DNA from: an uncultured Gammaproteobacteria bacterium
GTDB taxonomy: Bacteria; Pseudomonadota; Gammaproteobacteria; PS1; Pseudothioglobaceae
NCBI GenBank assembly: GCA_937899995.1
Contig: CALCCK010000060.1
Location: 1-36,845 of the forward strand
Reading direction: 5' to 3'
Length of the DNA stretch: 36,845 bases
Under the pieces are notes generated by a model that was given only the letters and a program-made list of their open reading frames with translations, searched no databases and was not told the DNA's origin. This document shows positions 8,707 to 17,118 of this stretch, piece by piece (within the stretch, counting starts at the first letter, position 1; every line of letters begins with the position of its first letter). A program made the translations under genes and the position numbers.

Positions 8707-8741
8707 TATAATAAGGGGTCCGCATTGCGGACCTTTTTTTT
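8707..8741 (+). terminator. strong intrinsic terminator between fba and mnmG, just after a TATAAT
   Basis: The 7-bp GC-rich stem GGTCCGC/GCGGACC (8717-8723 with 8727-8733) has a three-base loop and eight Ts. It ends the carbon cluster 16 bases before mnmG. A perfect TATAAT occurs at 8707-8712, immediately before the stem, without a clear -35 at 17 bases. If that hexamer is a real -10, the hairpin would lie within the first 30 transcribed bases of mnmG and act as an attenuator. Confidence 0.8.
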
Positions 8742-8756
8742 ATTGTTAGAGAGAAA

Positions 8757-10631
8757 ATGATTGAACAAAGCAAATATTATCCAGTGATTATTATTGGTGG
8801 TGGTCATGCCGGTACCGAGGCGGCACTGGCATCTGCGCGTATGGGTGTAAATACGTTGTTGATTACACATAATATTGAAACGCTTGGACAAATGAGCTGT
8901 AATCCTGCGATTGGCGGTATTGGTAAAGGACATTTGGTCAAAGAAATTGATGCTATGGGTGGCGCAATGGCAACTGCTATTGACAAAGCCGGCATTCAAT
9001 TTAGAACTTTAAATGCTTCTAAAGGGCCTGCTGTGCGCGCAACGCGAGCACAAGCAGATCGTGTTCTGTATAAAGCGGCGATTCGCTATATTTTGGAGAA
9101 TCAGGAAAATTTATCTTTATTTCAACAAGCAGTTGATGACCTCATTATCGAAAATGATGTGATTAAAGGCATTAAAACCCAAATGGGGTTAAGTTTTTTT
9201 GCCGATAAAGTTATTTTGACTTCAGGTACGTTTTTGGGTGGTGTGATTCACATTGGCCAATCTAATTATGAAGGAGGTCGTGCTGGTGATGCACCTTCTA
9301 ACCCTCTATCAAGAACACTAAGGGCTTATGATCTCGGCGTAGGAAGATTAAAAACAGGTACGCCACCAAGGCTGGATGGTCGTACGATTGATTTTAGCGT
9401 ATTGCAAGCCCAGCCTGGTGATACCCCATTGCCGACCTTTTCTTACATGGGAAAACTCTCTGATCATCCGCAGCAAATTCCTTGTTATATAACCCATACC
9501 AATGAACAAACTCATGATTTTATCCGGGAAGGTCTGAAGGATTCCCCGATGTATACCGGTAATATTAAAGGTATTGGCCCAAGATATTGCCCATCGATTG
9601 AAGATAAGGTAGTGCGCTTTGCTGAGCGAGATTCGCATCAGATTTTTGTTGAGCCCGAGGGATTGACCACTAATGAGGTATATCCAAACGGCGTGTCTAC
9701 ATCACTACCGTATGAAGTGCAGGTTGATTTTATTCGTTCGATTAAAGGTTTTGAAAATGCACAGATTATGCGTCCAGGTTACGCGATTGAGTATGATTTC
9801 TTTGACCCACGCGGTCTCAAGCAAACACTTGAGGTTAAGAAGATAGCTGGTTTGTATTTTGCTGGGCAAATTAATGGCACAACCGGTTATGAAGAAGCTG
9901 CAGCTCAAGGTTTGTTGGCAGGTGTTAATGCCGCTTGTAGTGTGCAAGAAATAGCAGCTTGGCATCCAAAACGTGATGAGAGTTATATTGGGGTAATGGT
10001 AGATGACCTAATCACTAAAGGCACCAACGAACCATACCGCATGTTTACTTCACGTGCCGAGTATCGTTTACTTCTGCGAGAAGACAATGCTGACGAGCGC
10101 CTGACGCCTAAAGCCAGAGAATTAGGTTTAATTGATGATGCTCGTTGGCAAGCATTTGAGAAAAAATATGATTTAATAACAAAAGAAAAAAAACGCTTAA
10201 AAACCACCTGGGTGCAGGCAAATGACCAGCAAGCAAGCGAGGTTTTGGGTACTAAATTAAATCATGAGTACAATTTAGAAACACTGTTGAAACGACCTAA
10301 AGTTAATTATCGATTACTCAGTAAAATTGAATCAGCCCAGCCTTTTTTACAGGATCGATTGTTGATTGAGCAAGTAGAAAATCAGGTGAAGTATGAAGGT
10401 TATATTAAACGTCAACTTGATGAAATTGAGAAATACCGAAAGAATGAAAATACATCTCTACCTGAGTCGATGGACTATGACACTATTCAAGCGCTATCGG
10501 CAGAGGTAAGGCAAAAGCTAAGTCTTCATCGTCCAGAAACCATTGGTCAAGCCAGTCGTATTCAGGGTGTAACACCAGCTTCTATTTCTATTTTATTGGT
10601 TTATTTGAAAACTTATAAAGTAGCTTCATGA
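8757..10631 (+). CDS. mnmG: tRNA uridine 5-carboxymethylaminomethyl modification enzyme MnmG (GidA)
   Basis: With MnmE, this FAD protein builds the 5-(carboxymethyl)aminomethyl group on wobble U34 of certain tRNAs. The 624-residue product has normal length. The FAD-binding [10 protein letters not shown] (from residue 14), the [20 protein letters not shown] block, the FGLTPPR-like region ([14 protein letters not shown]) and the [17 protein letters not shown] signature are clear. It begins a run of six genes that overlap by four bases (ATGA), so it leads a single operon. In many proteobacteria, mnmG and rsmG are followed by parA-parB; those genes are absent here. Confidence 0.97.
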   Translation: MIEQSKYYPVIIIGGGHAGTEAALASARMGVNTLLITHNIETLGQMSCNPAIGGIGKGHLVKEIDAMGGAMATAIDKAGIQFRTLNASKGPAVRATRAQADRVLYKAAIRYILENQENLSLFQQAVDDLIIENDVIKGIKTQMGLSFFADKVILTSGTFLGGVIHIGQSNYEGGRAGDAPSNPLSRTLRAYDLGVGRLKTGTPPRLDGRTIDFSVLQAQPGDTPLPTFSYMGKLSDHPQQIPCYITHTNEQTHDFIREGLKDSPMYTGNIKGIGPRYCPSIEDKVVRFAERDSHQIFVEPEGLTTNEVYPNGVSTSLPYEVQVDFIRSIKGFENAQIMRPGYAIEYDFFDPRGLKQTLEVKKIAGLYFAGQINGTTGYEEAAAQGLLAGVNAACSVQEIAAWHPKRDESYIGVMVDDLITKGTNEPYRMFTSRAEYRLLLREDNADERLTPKARELGLIDDARWQAFEKKYDLITKEKKRLKTTWVQANDQQASEVLGTKLNHEYNLETLLKRPKVNYRLLSKIESAQPFLQDRLLIEQVENQVKYEGYIKRQLDEIEKYRKNENTSLPESMDYDTIQALSAEVRQKLSLHRPETIGQASRIQGVTPASISILLVYLKTYKVAS

Positions 10632-11239
10632 GCGAACTTCGGCAGATCTTGCTAAGCGGTGCTGAGCAGATGGATCTGTCATTAAAGGATCAACAAACTG
10701 AGCAATTACTAAATTACCTTGAATTAATGACTAAGTGGAATAAAACTTATAACCTGAGTGCTATCCGCGACCCACAGCTAGGCGTTAAAAAACACTTGCT
10801 CGACAGCTTGTCGATCTTGCCTTATATTAATAATGGTTCACTTTTAGATGTAGGTGCAGGTGCAGGCTTGCCTGGTATTGTCTTGGCAATTATGAAACCA
10901 GATCTTTCGGTGAGTGTGCTTGACAGTGTCGGTAAAAAATGTCGATTTATGCAATTTGTAAAAACACAATTACAACTTGATAATCTCAGTGTGATTAATG
11001 AGCGAGTTGAAGTATTCAAGCCTCAAGCTTGTTTTGCACAAATTACTTCAAGAGCCTTTGCTGAAGTTAAAAAAACATTGAAACTCACTCGACATTTATT
11101 GTGTGATAATGGTCGTTACTTGTTAATGAAGGGCGATCATTTTTCTCAAGAAGAGGTGCAAGGTGTTTTGATAACACCACATCAAATTAACGTACCTTAT
11201 GTGTCAGATGATCGGTTTTTATTAGAAATACAATTATGA
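10628..11239 (+). CDS. rsmG: 16S rRNA (guanine-527-N7)-methyltransferase RsmG (GidB)
   Basis: RsmG methylates G527 of 16S rRNA using S-adenosylmethionine. The 203-residue protein has the class I methyltransferase motif [12 protein letters not shown] (residues 72-83) and the family blocks [14 protein letters not shown] and KHLLDSLSI. The start overlaps the mnmG stop by four bases, which fixes it. The mnmG-rsmG pair is widely conserved. Confidence 0.95.
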   Translation: MSELRQILLSGAEQMDLSLKDQQTEQLLNYLELMTKWNKTYNLSAIRDPQLGVKKHLLDSLSILPYINNGSLLDVGAGAGLPGIVLAIMKPDLSVSVLDSVGKKCRFMQFVKTQLQLDNLSVINERVEVFKPQACFAQITSRAFAEVKKTLKLTRHLLCDNGRYLLMKGDHFSQEEVQGVLITPHQINVPYVSDDRFLLEIQL

Positions 11240-12003
11240 AAAAAATACTGACTTATTTATTGCTACTAATGATTATTGTCATTGCTACTTTTGTCATATT
11301 TTTTGATGGAATAACTAAAACAGCAATTGAGTCTTATGCACAGCAAGCTTTAAAAACACCAGTCAGTATTGCTGAGTTTAGAAGTGATTTATTTGCAGGT
11401 AAGATTAACATTGATTTTGTCGAGGTGAAAAATCCAAAACACTTTAAAAATGAAAATGCTTTTGTCTTAAATCATTTAAGCTTATTAAAATCTGATGAGA
11501 GCACATTAGATTTGATTGTTTTAGAGCACCTAGAATTTGATGGGTTATTATTCACGCTTGAACAAAACGATAACCAAGTTAATTTGGTAACGTTGCTTAA
11601 GAATTTAGAACCAAAGTCAGGTGTATCTAGTCAGAATGCAGCCAAAGGTGAACCAAATAAAACTGAAAAACAAACTGAGGCTCGAGTCATCATCAAGAAT
11701 TTAACCCTTATTAACACTCAACTTAAAATTGACACTCAGTGGTTTAAGGGTGTTGTTGATGTAGCAGATGTGAGTATTCGTTATTTTGGCACGCCTAAGG
11801 GCATCCCTATGAGTCATGTTGGTGCAGAGCTGATGAAAATAGCGCTTCGTCGTATTCAAGACGAAGTTGAGAATCAAGGGCTAAGATTGGGTGAAAAAGA
11901 AATTAAAGAAGGCATACGCCGACAATTAAAAGGTGAGCTAGAAGGACTAAAAGGCAGGCTAGATGGTAAAGCCAAAGACTGGCTTAGAAAATTAGGCTTA
12001 TGA
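11236..12003 (+). CDS. AsmA-like inner-membrane-anchored protein
   Basis: The 255-residue product has one N-terminal membrane segment (residues about 5-23) and then a periplasmic region. It begins with the pattern 'AIESYAQQALKTPVSIAEFRSDLFAGKINIDFVEVKNP' that is typical of the first strands of AsmA/TamB-superfamily (DUF748-like) proteins. Those proteins act in the envelope and several take part in lipid transport. The C-terminal third is highly charged and helical, and the protein is far shorter than classical AsmA. No direct functional evidence exists in the sequence. Starts and stops overlap its neighbours by four bases (rsmG and tatD), so it belongs to the operon. An exact name is not justified. 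Confidence 0.5.
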   Translation: MKKILTYLLLLMIIVIATFVIFFDGITKTAIESYAQQALKTPVSIAEFRSDLFAGKINIDFVEVKNPKHFKNENAFVLNHLSLLKSDESTLDLIVLEHLEFDGLLFTLEQNDNQVNLVTLLKNLEPKSGVSSQNAAKGEPNKTEKQTEARVIIKNLTLINTQLKIDTQWFKGVVDVADVSIRYFGTPKGIPMSHVGAELMKIALRRIQDEVENQGLRLGEKEIKEGIRRQLKGELEGLKGRLDGKAKDWLRKLGL

Positions 12004-12770
12004 AAATTATCGACTCCCATTGTCATATTGACCGCGTTGATTTAGATCAGTTTGGTGGCAGCATGGAGAGTATGCTTGCCCACGCTAAAGACTTATCAGT
12101 AGAAGAATTTTTGTGTGTTTGTATTGATCTTGAACATTTTGATGATGTGTTTTCTTTAGCAAAAGCACATCAGCAAATTTATGCTTCGGTGGGTGTGCAT
12201 CCGGTTGAGCAAGAAGGGAGAGACCCAAGTGTTGAAGAGCTGTTAACTCTGGCAGATCATGAAAAGATTATCGCCATTGGCGAGACAGGATTAGATTATT
12301 TCCATGTTAAAAAAGATACGGCTGATTGGCAGCGTGAGCGCTTCAAAAGACATATTGCAGCATCTAATCAATCAGGCAAGCCCATGATTATTCATACGCG
12401 TGATGCTAAGGCCGACACCATTGAGATCATGCAACAAGAACAAGCGCAAGCAGGAGTAATGCATTGTTTTTCTGAAGACTGGGAAACTGCTGAAGCGGCT
12501 TTGGATTTGGGTTTTTATATTTCATTCTCTGGCATTATTACCTTTAAAAGTGCAGCTGATTTACGTGAAGTTGCTAAAAAAGTTCCGGCTGATCGCCTAT
12601 TAGTAGAAACTGACTCACCTTATTTAACACCAGTGCCATACCGCGGAAGAGCAAACTCACCAGCCTACACTTATTATGTTGCCGAAAAATTAGCCGAGAT
12701 TCGTGGCGCTAGCACGAACGATATTGCCCAGACCACCACCGCTAATTTCAAGCAACTTTTTTCTTTATGA
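12000..12770 (+). CDS. tatD: TatD-family metal-dependent deoxyribonuclease
   Basis: TatD-family proteins are metal-dependent hydrolases with DNase or 3'-5' exonuclease activity in repair and RNA/DNA quality control. The 256-residue protein starts with the metal-binding DSHCHID motif (H7, H9). It has the IGETGLDYF block, the IIHTRDA block, the MHCFSE block and the VETDSPYLTP signature. The metal ligands are intact, so the enzyme is probably active. The paralog could equally be called YcfH-like. The start overlaps the preceding stop by four bases. Confidence 0.9.
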   Translation: MKIIDSHCHIDRVDLDQFGGSMESMLAHAKDLSVEEFLCVCIDLEHFDDVFSLAKAHQQIYASVGVHPVEQEGRDPSVEELLTLADHEKIIAIGETGLDYFHVKKDTADWQRERFKRHIAASNQSGKPMIIHTRDAKADTIEIMQQEQAQAGVMHCFSEDWETAEAALDLGFYISFSGIITFKSAADLREVAKKVPADRLLVETDSPYLTPVPYRGRANSPAYTYYVAEKLAEIRGASTNDIAQTTTANFKQLFSL

Positions 12771-13678
12771 GTGTTAGCTTTCAAACCGTTGATGAGTTTT
12801 CCGAAGGCCAACGCCTAGACAACTATTTACTAAAGCATCTAAAGGGTGTGCCGAAGTCACATATTTACCGAGTCATTCGCAAAGGTGAAGTACGGGTAAA
12901 TAAGGGGCGAAAAAAAGCAGAATACAAATTACAACTAGATGATGTAGTACGCATCCCGCCGATTCGAGTATCAGAGTCTGGACAAGTTGAAGCTTCAGAT
13001 AATCTTAAGCAATTGTTAACTGACAGTGTTCTATATGAAGATAAGGGTTTATTGATTATTAATAAACCAAGTGGTTTGGCTGTGCACAGTGGTAGTGGTG
13101 TAACCATTGGTGTGATTGAAGCTTTACGCAGCATGTATAAAGATCCGGTTGAATTGGTACACCGATTAGATCGAGCGACTTCAGGCGTATTGCTCATTGC
13201 AAAAAAACGTAGTGTGTTAAAGAATTTACATGAACAGCTGAATAAGCATCAAATGGAAAAACGCTATACTGCTTTGGTTAAGGGTGCTTGGAGTAAAAAA
13301 CGCCATACCATTGATGCGCCTCTGTATCAAAACTCACGTTATACGGTTGTTGATGCCAAAGGTAAAGAAGCGATTAGCCACTTTCAGCCTTTGAAGAATT
13401 TTCATCAACAAGATTTTGAAGCCTCATTGGTTGAAGTACTGATTGAAACTGGGCGAACACACCAGATACGCGCACATGCTAAACATGCTAATCATCCCAT
13501 TGCTGGTGATGACAAGTATGGTGATCCAAGTTTTGATCAGAAGATTAAGGACAAAGGTTTGAAACGCTTATTTTTGCATGCGCATCAATTAACTTTTACT
13601 AACCCACTGACCAATGAAATTCAAAAAGTGCAGGCACCACTCACCCAAGACCTACAAGATTTCTTAGATCGGCTATGA
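12767..13678 (+). CDS. rluC: 23S rRNA pseudouridine synthase, RluC-like (RluA family)
   Basis: RluA-family enzymes convert specific uridines to pseudouridine. RluC acts on three sites of 23S rRNA. The 303-residue protein has an S4 RNA-binding domain at the N-terminus (about residues 1-75, with RVIRKGEVRVNKGR), followed by the catalytic domain. The INKPSGLAVH block and VHRLDRATSGVLL signature are present, with the catalytic aspartate at D135. Assignment to RluC rather than RluD is by length and the S4 arrangement, and is tentative. Both ends overlap neighbours by four bases. Confidence 0.85.
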   Translation: MSVSFQTVDEFSEGQRLDNYLLKHLKGVPKSHIYRVIRKGEVRVNKGRKKAEYKLQLDDVVRIPPIRVSESGQVEASDNLKQLLTDSVLYEDKGLLIINKPSGLAVHSGSGVTIGVIEALRSMYKDPVELVHRLDRATSGVLLIAKKRSVLKNLHEQLNKHQMEKRYTALVKGAWSKKRHTIDAPLYQNSRYTVVDAKGKEAISHFQPLKNFHQQDFEASLVEVLIETGRTHQIRAHAKHANHPIAGDDKYGDPSFDQKIKDKGLKRLFLHAHQLTFTNPLTNEIQKVQAPLTQDLQDFLDRL

Positions 13679-14544
13679 GTGATCAGCCCAAGATAGCCTC
13701 CTTTAGTGTGTATTTCCGACTCATGCGCCTTGATAAGCCCATTGGTATTTACTTGTTATTATGGCCAACACTTTGGGCGCTATTTTTAGCCCAGGGTGGT
13801 GTTCCTCGCCTTGAGTTGTTAATTATCTTTGTGTTGGGTGTTGTCATAATGCGTTCGGCTGGCTGTGTGATCAATGACTATGCAGATCGAAACATTGACA
13901 AGTTGATTGAACGCACACAAAATCGGCCGATCACTTCAGGTGAAGTTAGCCCTCGATCTGCCTTGGTTTTATTTTTTGTGTTAATATCTATTGCTTTTGG
14001 TTTGGTGTTAATGACTAATATTCTTACCATTCAGTTGGCACTTGTTGCTGCAGGGCTGGTAACACTCTATCCTTTTACCAAACGATGGACACACTTGCCG
14101 CAGTTTGTTCTCGGCTTGGCATTTGCCATGAGTATTCCGATGGCTTTTGCTGCAACGAATGGTAATGTGCCTAATGGTGCTTGGTGGGTGTTTGCCGCTA
14201 CCGTTATTTGGACAGTGATCTATGACACCATGTATGCGATGGCAGATCGAGAAGAAGACTTAAAAATTGGGGTGAAATCCACAGCTATTTTGTTTGCAAA
14301 GTTTGATAAATTGATTATTGGAGTATTGCAAATTTGCTTATTGTTGGTGTTAATAAAGATTTCAGAAGTTTTCAATTTAGCTTTTTTTTACGACATTTCG
14401 CTGATTTTAAGTGCATTTTTAATGATTTACCATCAAAATTTGATTAAAAATAGAGAAAAAACAGCCTGTTTTCAAGCTTTTTTACATAATAATTTTATCG
14501 GTATGGTGATTTTTGCTGGAATCATGGCCCAGCTTGTTATATAA
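13675..14544 (+). CDS. ubiA: 4-hydroxybenzoate octaprenyltransferase UbiA
   Basis: This membrane prenyltransferase attaches the polyprenyl tail to 4-hydroxybenzoate in ubiquinone synthesis. The 289-residue protein has several membrane segments, an N-terminal RLDKPIGIYLLLWPT motif, the first Mg-PPi binding site NDYADRNID (from N67) and the second DREED motif. Ubiquinone is the expected electron acceptor of sulfur oxidation in this lineage. It ends the mnmG operon; no clear terminator follows in the next 80 bases. Confidence 0.95.
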   Translation: MSDQPKIASFSVYFRLMRLDKPIGIYLLLWPTLWALFLAQGGVPRLELLIIFVLGVVIMRSAGCVINDYADRNIDKLIERTQNRPITSGEVSPRSALVLFFVLISIAFGLVLMTNILTIQLALVAAGLVTLYPFTKRWTHLPQFVLGLAFAMSIPMAFAATNGNVPNGAWWVFAATVIWTVIYDTMYAMADREEDLKIGVKSTAILFAKFDKLIIGVLQICLLLVLIKISEVFNLAFFYDISLILSAFLMIYHQNLIKNREKTACFQAFLHNNFIGMVIFAGIMAQLVI

Positions 14545-14628
14545 GGATTTTAGCGTTGTAAAAAATACCAATATTATTATTTTATGTCTTTTTTAAGCAT
14601 TATATTGCATTTTTTTAATTTGTAAAAC

Positions 14629-14656
14629 TTGACAAGTACATTATTTGGAGTAAAAA
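14629..14656 (+). promoter_or_regulatory. promoter for the 73-residue membrane protein
   Basis: A perfect TTGACA (14629-14634) is followed after 16 bases by TAAAAA (14651-14656). The region upstream is strongly AT-rich. The -10 match is four of six. Confidence 0.5.
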
Positions 14657-14664
14657 GTTAATAA

Positions 14665-14687
14665 CCAACAACGCTGTTGGGGTTTTT
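14665..14687 (+). promoter_or_regulatory. leader hairpin with T-run (attenuator-like)
   Basis: A 6-bp stem CCAACA/TGTTGG with loop ACGC (14665-14680) is followed by GG and five Ts. It lies between the promoter and the ribosome-binding site of the next gene, so it may be a premature terminator or an mRNA-stabilising leader. Confidence 0.45.
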
Positions 14688-14707
14688 ATAACTAAAGAGG
14701 GAAAACT

Positions 14708-14929
14708 ATGTTTGATACTATTATCGGTTCATTCAAGAAGTTAACAGAAGCTGGCTTAGCTTTAATTTCATTAGCAATCGTATTGCAAGTGATTTTTGGC
14801 ACTAGCGTTCCATTTATTGGTGGTGATATTATTGGCACCATTACTGGAATTGTTGCACAATTAGGCGCAAATGGCCTGGTTGGTTTAGCTGCAATTGCTG
14901 TTATTTATTCATTGTTTACGCGCGACTAG
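14708..14929 (+). CDS. 73-residue hydrophobic membrane protein of unknown function
   Basis: I do not recognise this protein. It is small and almost entirely hydrophobic after a short N-terminal amphipathic stretch (FKKLTEA), with two candidate membrane helices (about residues 14-32 and 47-70) joined by a glycine-rich segment containing VPFIGGD and GTITG. It ends in TRD. It has a good ribosome-binding site (AGAGGG), its own promoter with a perfect TTGACA, a leader hairpin and a strong bidirectional terminator, so it is a complete monocistronic unit. The layout suggests high or controlled expression. Small channel, holin-like, pilin-like or bacteriocin-like roles are all possible; none is supported directly. 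Confidence 0.7.
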   Translation: MFDTIIGSFKKLTEAGLALISLAIVLQVIFGTSVPFIGGDIIGTITGIVAQLGANGLVGLAAIAVIYSLFTRD

Positions 14930-14947
14930 TAACACATAACTACCAAT

Positions 14948-14975
14948 AAAAAACCCGCTGAAAGGCGGGTTTTTT
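14948..14975 (+). terminator. bidirectional terminator between small membrane protein and dapD
   Basis: The perfect 11-bp stem AAAAAACCCGC/GCGGGTTTTTT with a six-base loop ends both convergent transcripts (the T-run appears on both strands). Confidence 0.9.
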
Positions 14976-14990
14976 AGTTTTAGAGGAAGG

Positions 14991-15806
14991 TTAAATACCT
15001 CTTAGTAGCTCATTAATACCAACCTTAGAGCGTGTTCGCGCATCAACTTGTTTTACAATCACTGCACAGTAAAGTGAATACGTGCCATCCTTAGAAGGTA
15101 AGTTACCTGAAACTACAACAGAGCCTGCTGGAATACGACCGTAAGACACTTCACCCGTTTCACGGTTGAAGATTTTAGTAGATTGTCCAATATAAACACC
15201 CATTGAAATCACCGAACCTTCTTCAACAATTACACCTTCGACCACTTCTGATCTTGCACCAATGAAGCAATTGTCTTCAATAATAGTTGGAGATGCTTGT
15301 AATGGTTCTAATACACCACCAATGCCGACACCGCCTGAAAGATGTACATTTTTACCAATTTGTGCACATGAGCCAACGGTTGCCCAAGTATCAACCATGG
15401 TGCCAGAATCTACATAAGCGCCAATGTTGACATACGATGGCATCAGTACCGTATCTTTAGCAATGAAAGAGCCACGACGTGCACTGGCTGGTGGTACCAC
15501 ACGTACACCTGCTGCTTTAAATTCTTCTGGGGTAAGGTCTGCAAATTTTGAAGGTACTTTGTCGTAGTATTGGGTAAAGCCGCCAGCCATTGGCACGTTG
15601 TCTTCCAATCTGAATGAAAGTAGCACTGCTTTTTTTAGCCATTCATTTACAGTCCAATTGCCTATAGATTGTTGTTCAGCGACACGGGCTTGGCCAGAAT
15701 CTAATAAATGGATTGCCTCAGCAACAGCTTCTTTTATCTCTAAACTGGCTGTCTGTGGGTTTAAGTTAGCTCTGTCTTCAAAAGCCGCTTCAATAATATC
15801 TTTCAT
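14991..15806 (-). CDS. dapD: 2,3,4,5-tetrahydropyridine-2,6-dicarboxylate N-succinyltransferase
   Basis: DapD succinylates tetrahydrodipicolinate in the succinylase branch of lysine and diaminopimelate synthesis. The product (271 residues from ATG 15806) resembles E. coli DapD from the N-terminus ([12 protein letters not shown]) on. It has the left-handed beta-helix with repeated hexapeptides, in which [13 protein letters not shown] and [13 protein letters not shown] are conserved. An in-frame TTG at 15812 would add two residues, but the GGA upstream is correctly spaced only for ATG 15806. On the minus strand a TATAAT at 15839-15834 is the likely -10. It stands alone and is convergent with the small membrane protein. 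Confidence 0.94.
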   Translation of the reverse strand: MKDIIEAAFEDRANLNPQTASLEIKEAVAEAIHLLDSGQARVAEQQSIGNWTVNEWLKKAVLLSFRLEDNVPMAGGFTQYYDKVPSKFADLTPEEFKAAGVRVVPPASARRGSFIAKDTVLMPSYVNIGAYVDSGTMVDTWATVGSCAQIGKNVHLSGGVGIGGVLEPLQASPTIIEDNCFIGARSEVVEGVIVEEGSVISMGVYIGQSTKIFNRETGEVSYGRIPAGSVVVSGNLPSKDGTYSLYCAVIVKQVDARTRSKVGINELLRGI

Positions 15807-15878
15807 GGTCAATCCATTAAATAAAAAAAGAACATTATATCAGAGGCATGTTTTGATGCTGAATGCTTAGCTACGTTA

Positions 15879-15892
15879 TTGACCTATATCAG
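15879..15892 (+). promoter_or_regulatory. FNR/ANR-like box upstream of the CcoG-like ORF
   Basis: TTGAC-ctat-ATCAG (15879-15892) matches the FNR consensus TTGAT-N4-ATCAA at eight of ten fixed bases. It lies about 60 bases before the CcoG-like ORF. Genes for cbb3 oxidase assembly are commonly FNR/ANR-controlled, which is consistent but not proof. It also lies upstream of dapD on the other strand. Confidence 0.3.
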
Positions 15893-15953
15893 TGTATCAA
15901 TAACTGTATTAATGATATGACGCATTAATTGATTTAATGCCAAGTAAGTGGGA

Positions 15954-16322
15954 ATGAGTAAAGACAATATTCAAATAGATAACCTCTATACAGAAGGTGA
16001 GCAATGGGTACAAAACTTAGGTGAAAAAACCGTTCATGCTAAGCGTATGGGAGGAAAGTTTCGATTACTTAAATGGTTTGGTACTTTAGTTTGGTTGCCT
16101 TTTTTTATTGGTCCTTATATTACTTGGGGTGGGCAACAGGCGATTTTATTTGATATTGAAAAGAGACAGTATCACCTGTTTGATATCACCATTTTTCCAC
16201 AGGATCTCTGGATGCCAACCTATGATCATTATCGTGGAGAACAGCGTGGTAAACTTAAGAAAGGTGATTTTTTACAAAGAACCTCAGCCAAACTTTTTTC
16301 CGATTATTTTTCGTGGCAGTGA
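15954..16322 (+). CDS. CcoG N-terminal-like short membrane protein, probably a truncated gene
   Basis: CcoG (FixG/RdxA) is a membrane ferredoxin-type protein for cbb3 oxidase copper-site assembly. This 122-residue ORF has its characteristic N-terminus: a KR-G-RxL-KW stretch, one membrane segment (LVWLPFFIGPYITW), then QQAILFDIEKRQYHLF and the FPQD motif (in CcoG, QAVLFDLPARKFHIF ... WPQD). The cysteine motifs, remaining membrane segments and ferredoxin domain are missing. After FPQD the sequence turns into a charged tail (YRGEQRGKLKKGDFLQR) and stops. No continuation is visible in other frames. ATG 15954 is used; a GTG lies two codons upstream. Its end overlaps the end of znuC. It is either a decayed ccoG or a short paralog. 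Confidence 0.5.
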   Translation: MSKDNIQIDNLYTEGEQWVQNLGEKTVHAKRMGGKFRLLKWFGTLVWLPFFIGPYITWGGQQAILFDIEKRQYHLFDITIFPQDLWMPTYDHYRGEQRGKLKKGDFLQRTSAKLFSDYFSWQ

Positions 16323-17029
16323 TTGTGGTGGTGCTCGTAAGTCGCCATTAGTTCATCCATTTGATCGGCAAACAAATCATTAAATTGACTGTCCTTAATA
16401 ATAGTTTCAGGTTGACCCATGCAGCAAATATGGTGATACAAACACAATACTTGAGTTGATTCTTTCATCACCCGGTGTAGATCGTGTGAGACCATTAGTA
16501 CTGCACAACCTTGTTTTTGGTGGATGTCTTTAATAAGCTTGTACAAATGCATTTGACCATTCACATCTAGATTTTGAGCGGGTTCATCTAGAATTAAAAT
16601 ATTGGGTTTGTTTAGTAGGGCGCGAGTAAGCAAGACACGTTGCAACTCGCCACCAGAAAGACTTTTTAATGGCGAATCTAACAAAACTTCAATACCCGTT
16701 AATAAGGCTGTTTCATGTATAAAACTGGACTCTACTTTTTGATTTAAATTAAGAAAACCAATGACGGAAATTGGAATAAATGGATTAGGGTTAAAAGTTT
16801 GCGGTGTGTAGCCAAGCCTGATGTTGCTTGAGCGTTTAATGTCACCACTATCGGCTTTAATCAGACCTAACAAAACTTTAATCAAAGAGCTTTTACCTGC
16901 GCCGTTGGGCCCAATAAGTGTGATAAATTCACCTTGCTTGAGTTCGAAACTAACGTTATCTAATACGGGCTTTCCATGATGACTTAAGCTGATATCGTGG
17001 GCGCTAATGAGTGTTTGGGAAGTGGTCAC
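16304..17029 (-). CDS. znuC: zinc ABC transporter ATP-binding protein ZnuC
   Basis: ZnuC powers zinc uptake with the permease ZnuB and the periplasmic binder ZnuA. The 241-residue ATPase has Walker A GPNGAGKS (residues 40-47), the LSGGELQRV signature, Walker B ILILDEP followed by QNLD, and the switch histidine in SHDLHRV. The LCLYHHICCMGQPE segment is typical of ZnuC. The C-terminus is His-rich (HHHNHCHEK), which may bind zinc. The start is GTG at 17029, with no in-frame ATG upstream and little ribosome-binding site. Neither znuA, znuB nor zur is adjacent, so it is isolated. Its 3' end overlaps the CcoG-like ORF by 19 bases. Confidence 0.85.
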   Translation of the reverse strand: MTTSQTLISAHDISLSHHGKPVLDNVSFELKQGEFITLIGPNGAGKSSLIKVLLGLIKADSGDIKRSSNIRLGYTPQTFNPNPFIPISVIGFLNLNQKVESSFIHETALLTGIEVLLDSPLKSLSGGELQRVLLTRALLNKPNILILDEPAQNLDVNGQMHLYKLIKDIHQKQGCAVLMVSHDLHRVMKESTQVLCLYHHICCMGQPETIIKDSQFNDLFADQMDELMATYEHHHNHCHEK

Positions 17030-17118
17030 AATAGTTTGATCAAATAAAGCTTATTTTATACCGTTGATATGCAAGTTAAGCTGTATCTTGCCGAGTAAAA
17101 ATTGGTAAAATTTGGCGC

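Noticed and set aside
15598-15870. Plus-strand ORF opposite dapD
   Set aside because: It is antisense to the conserved dapD N-terminal region and has no ribosome-binding site.
16108-16383. Second frame over the CcoG-like ORF, considered as the continuation of a frameshifted ccoG
   Set aside because: The translation contains none of the CcoG cysteine motifs or membrane segments, so it does not rescue a full-length CcoG.
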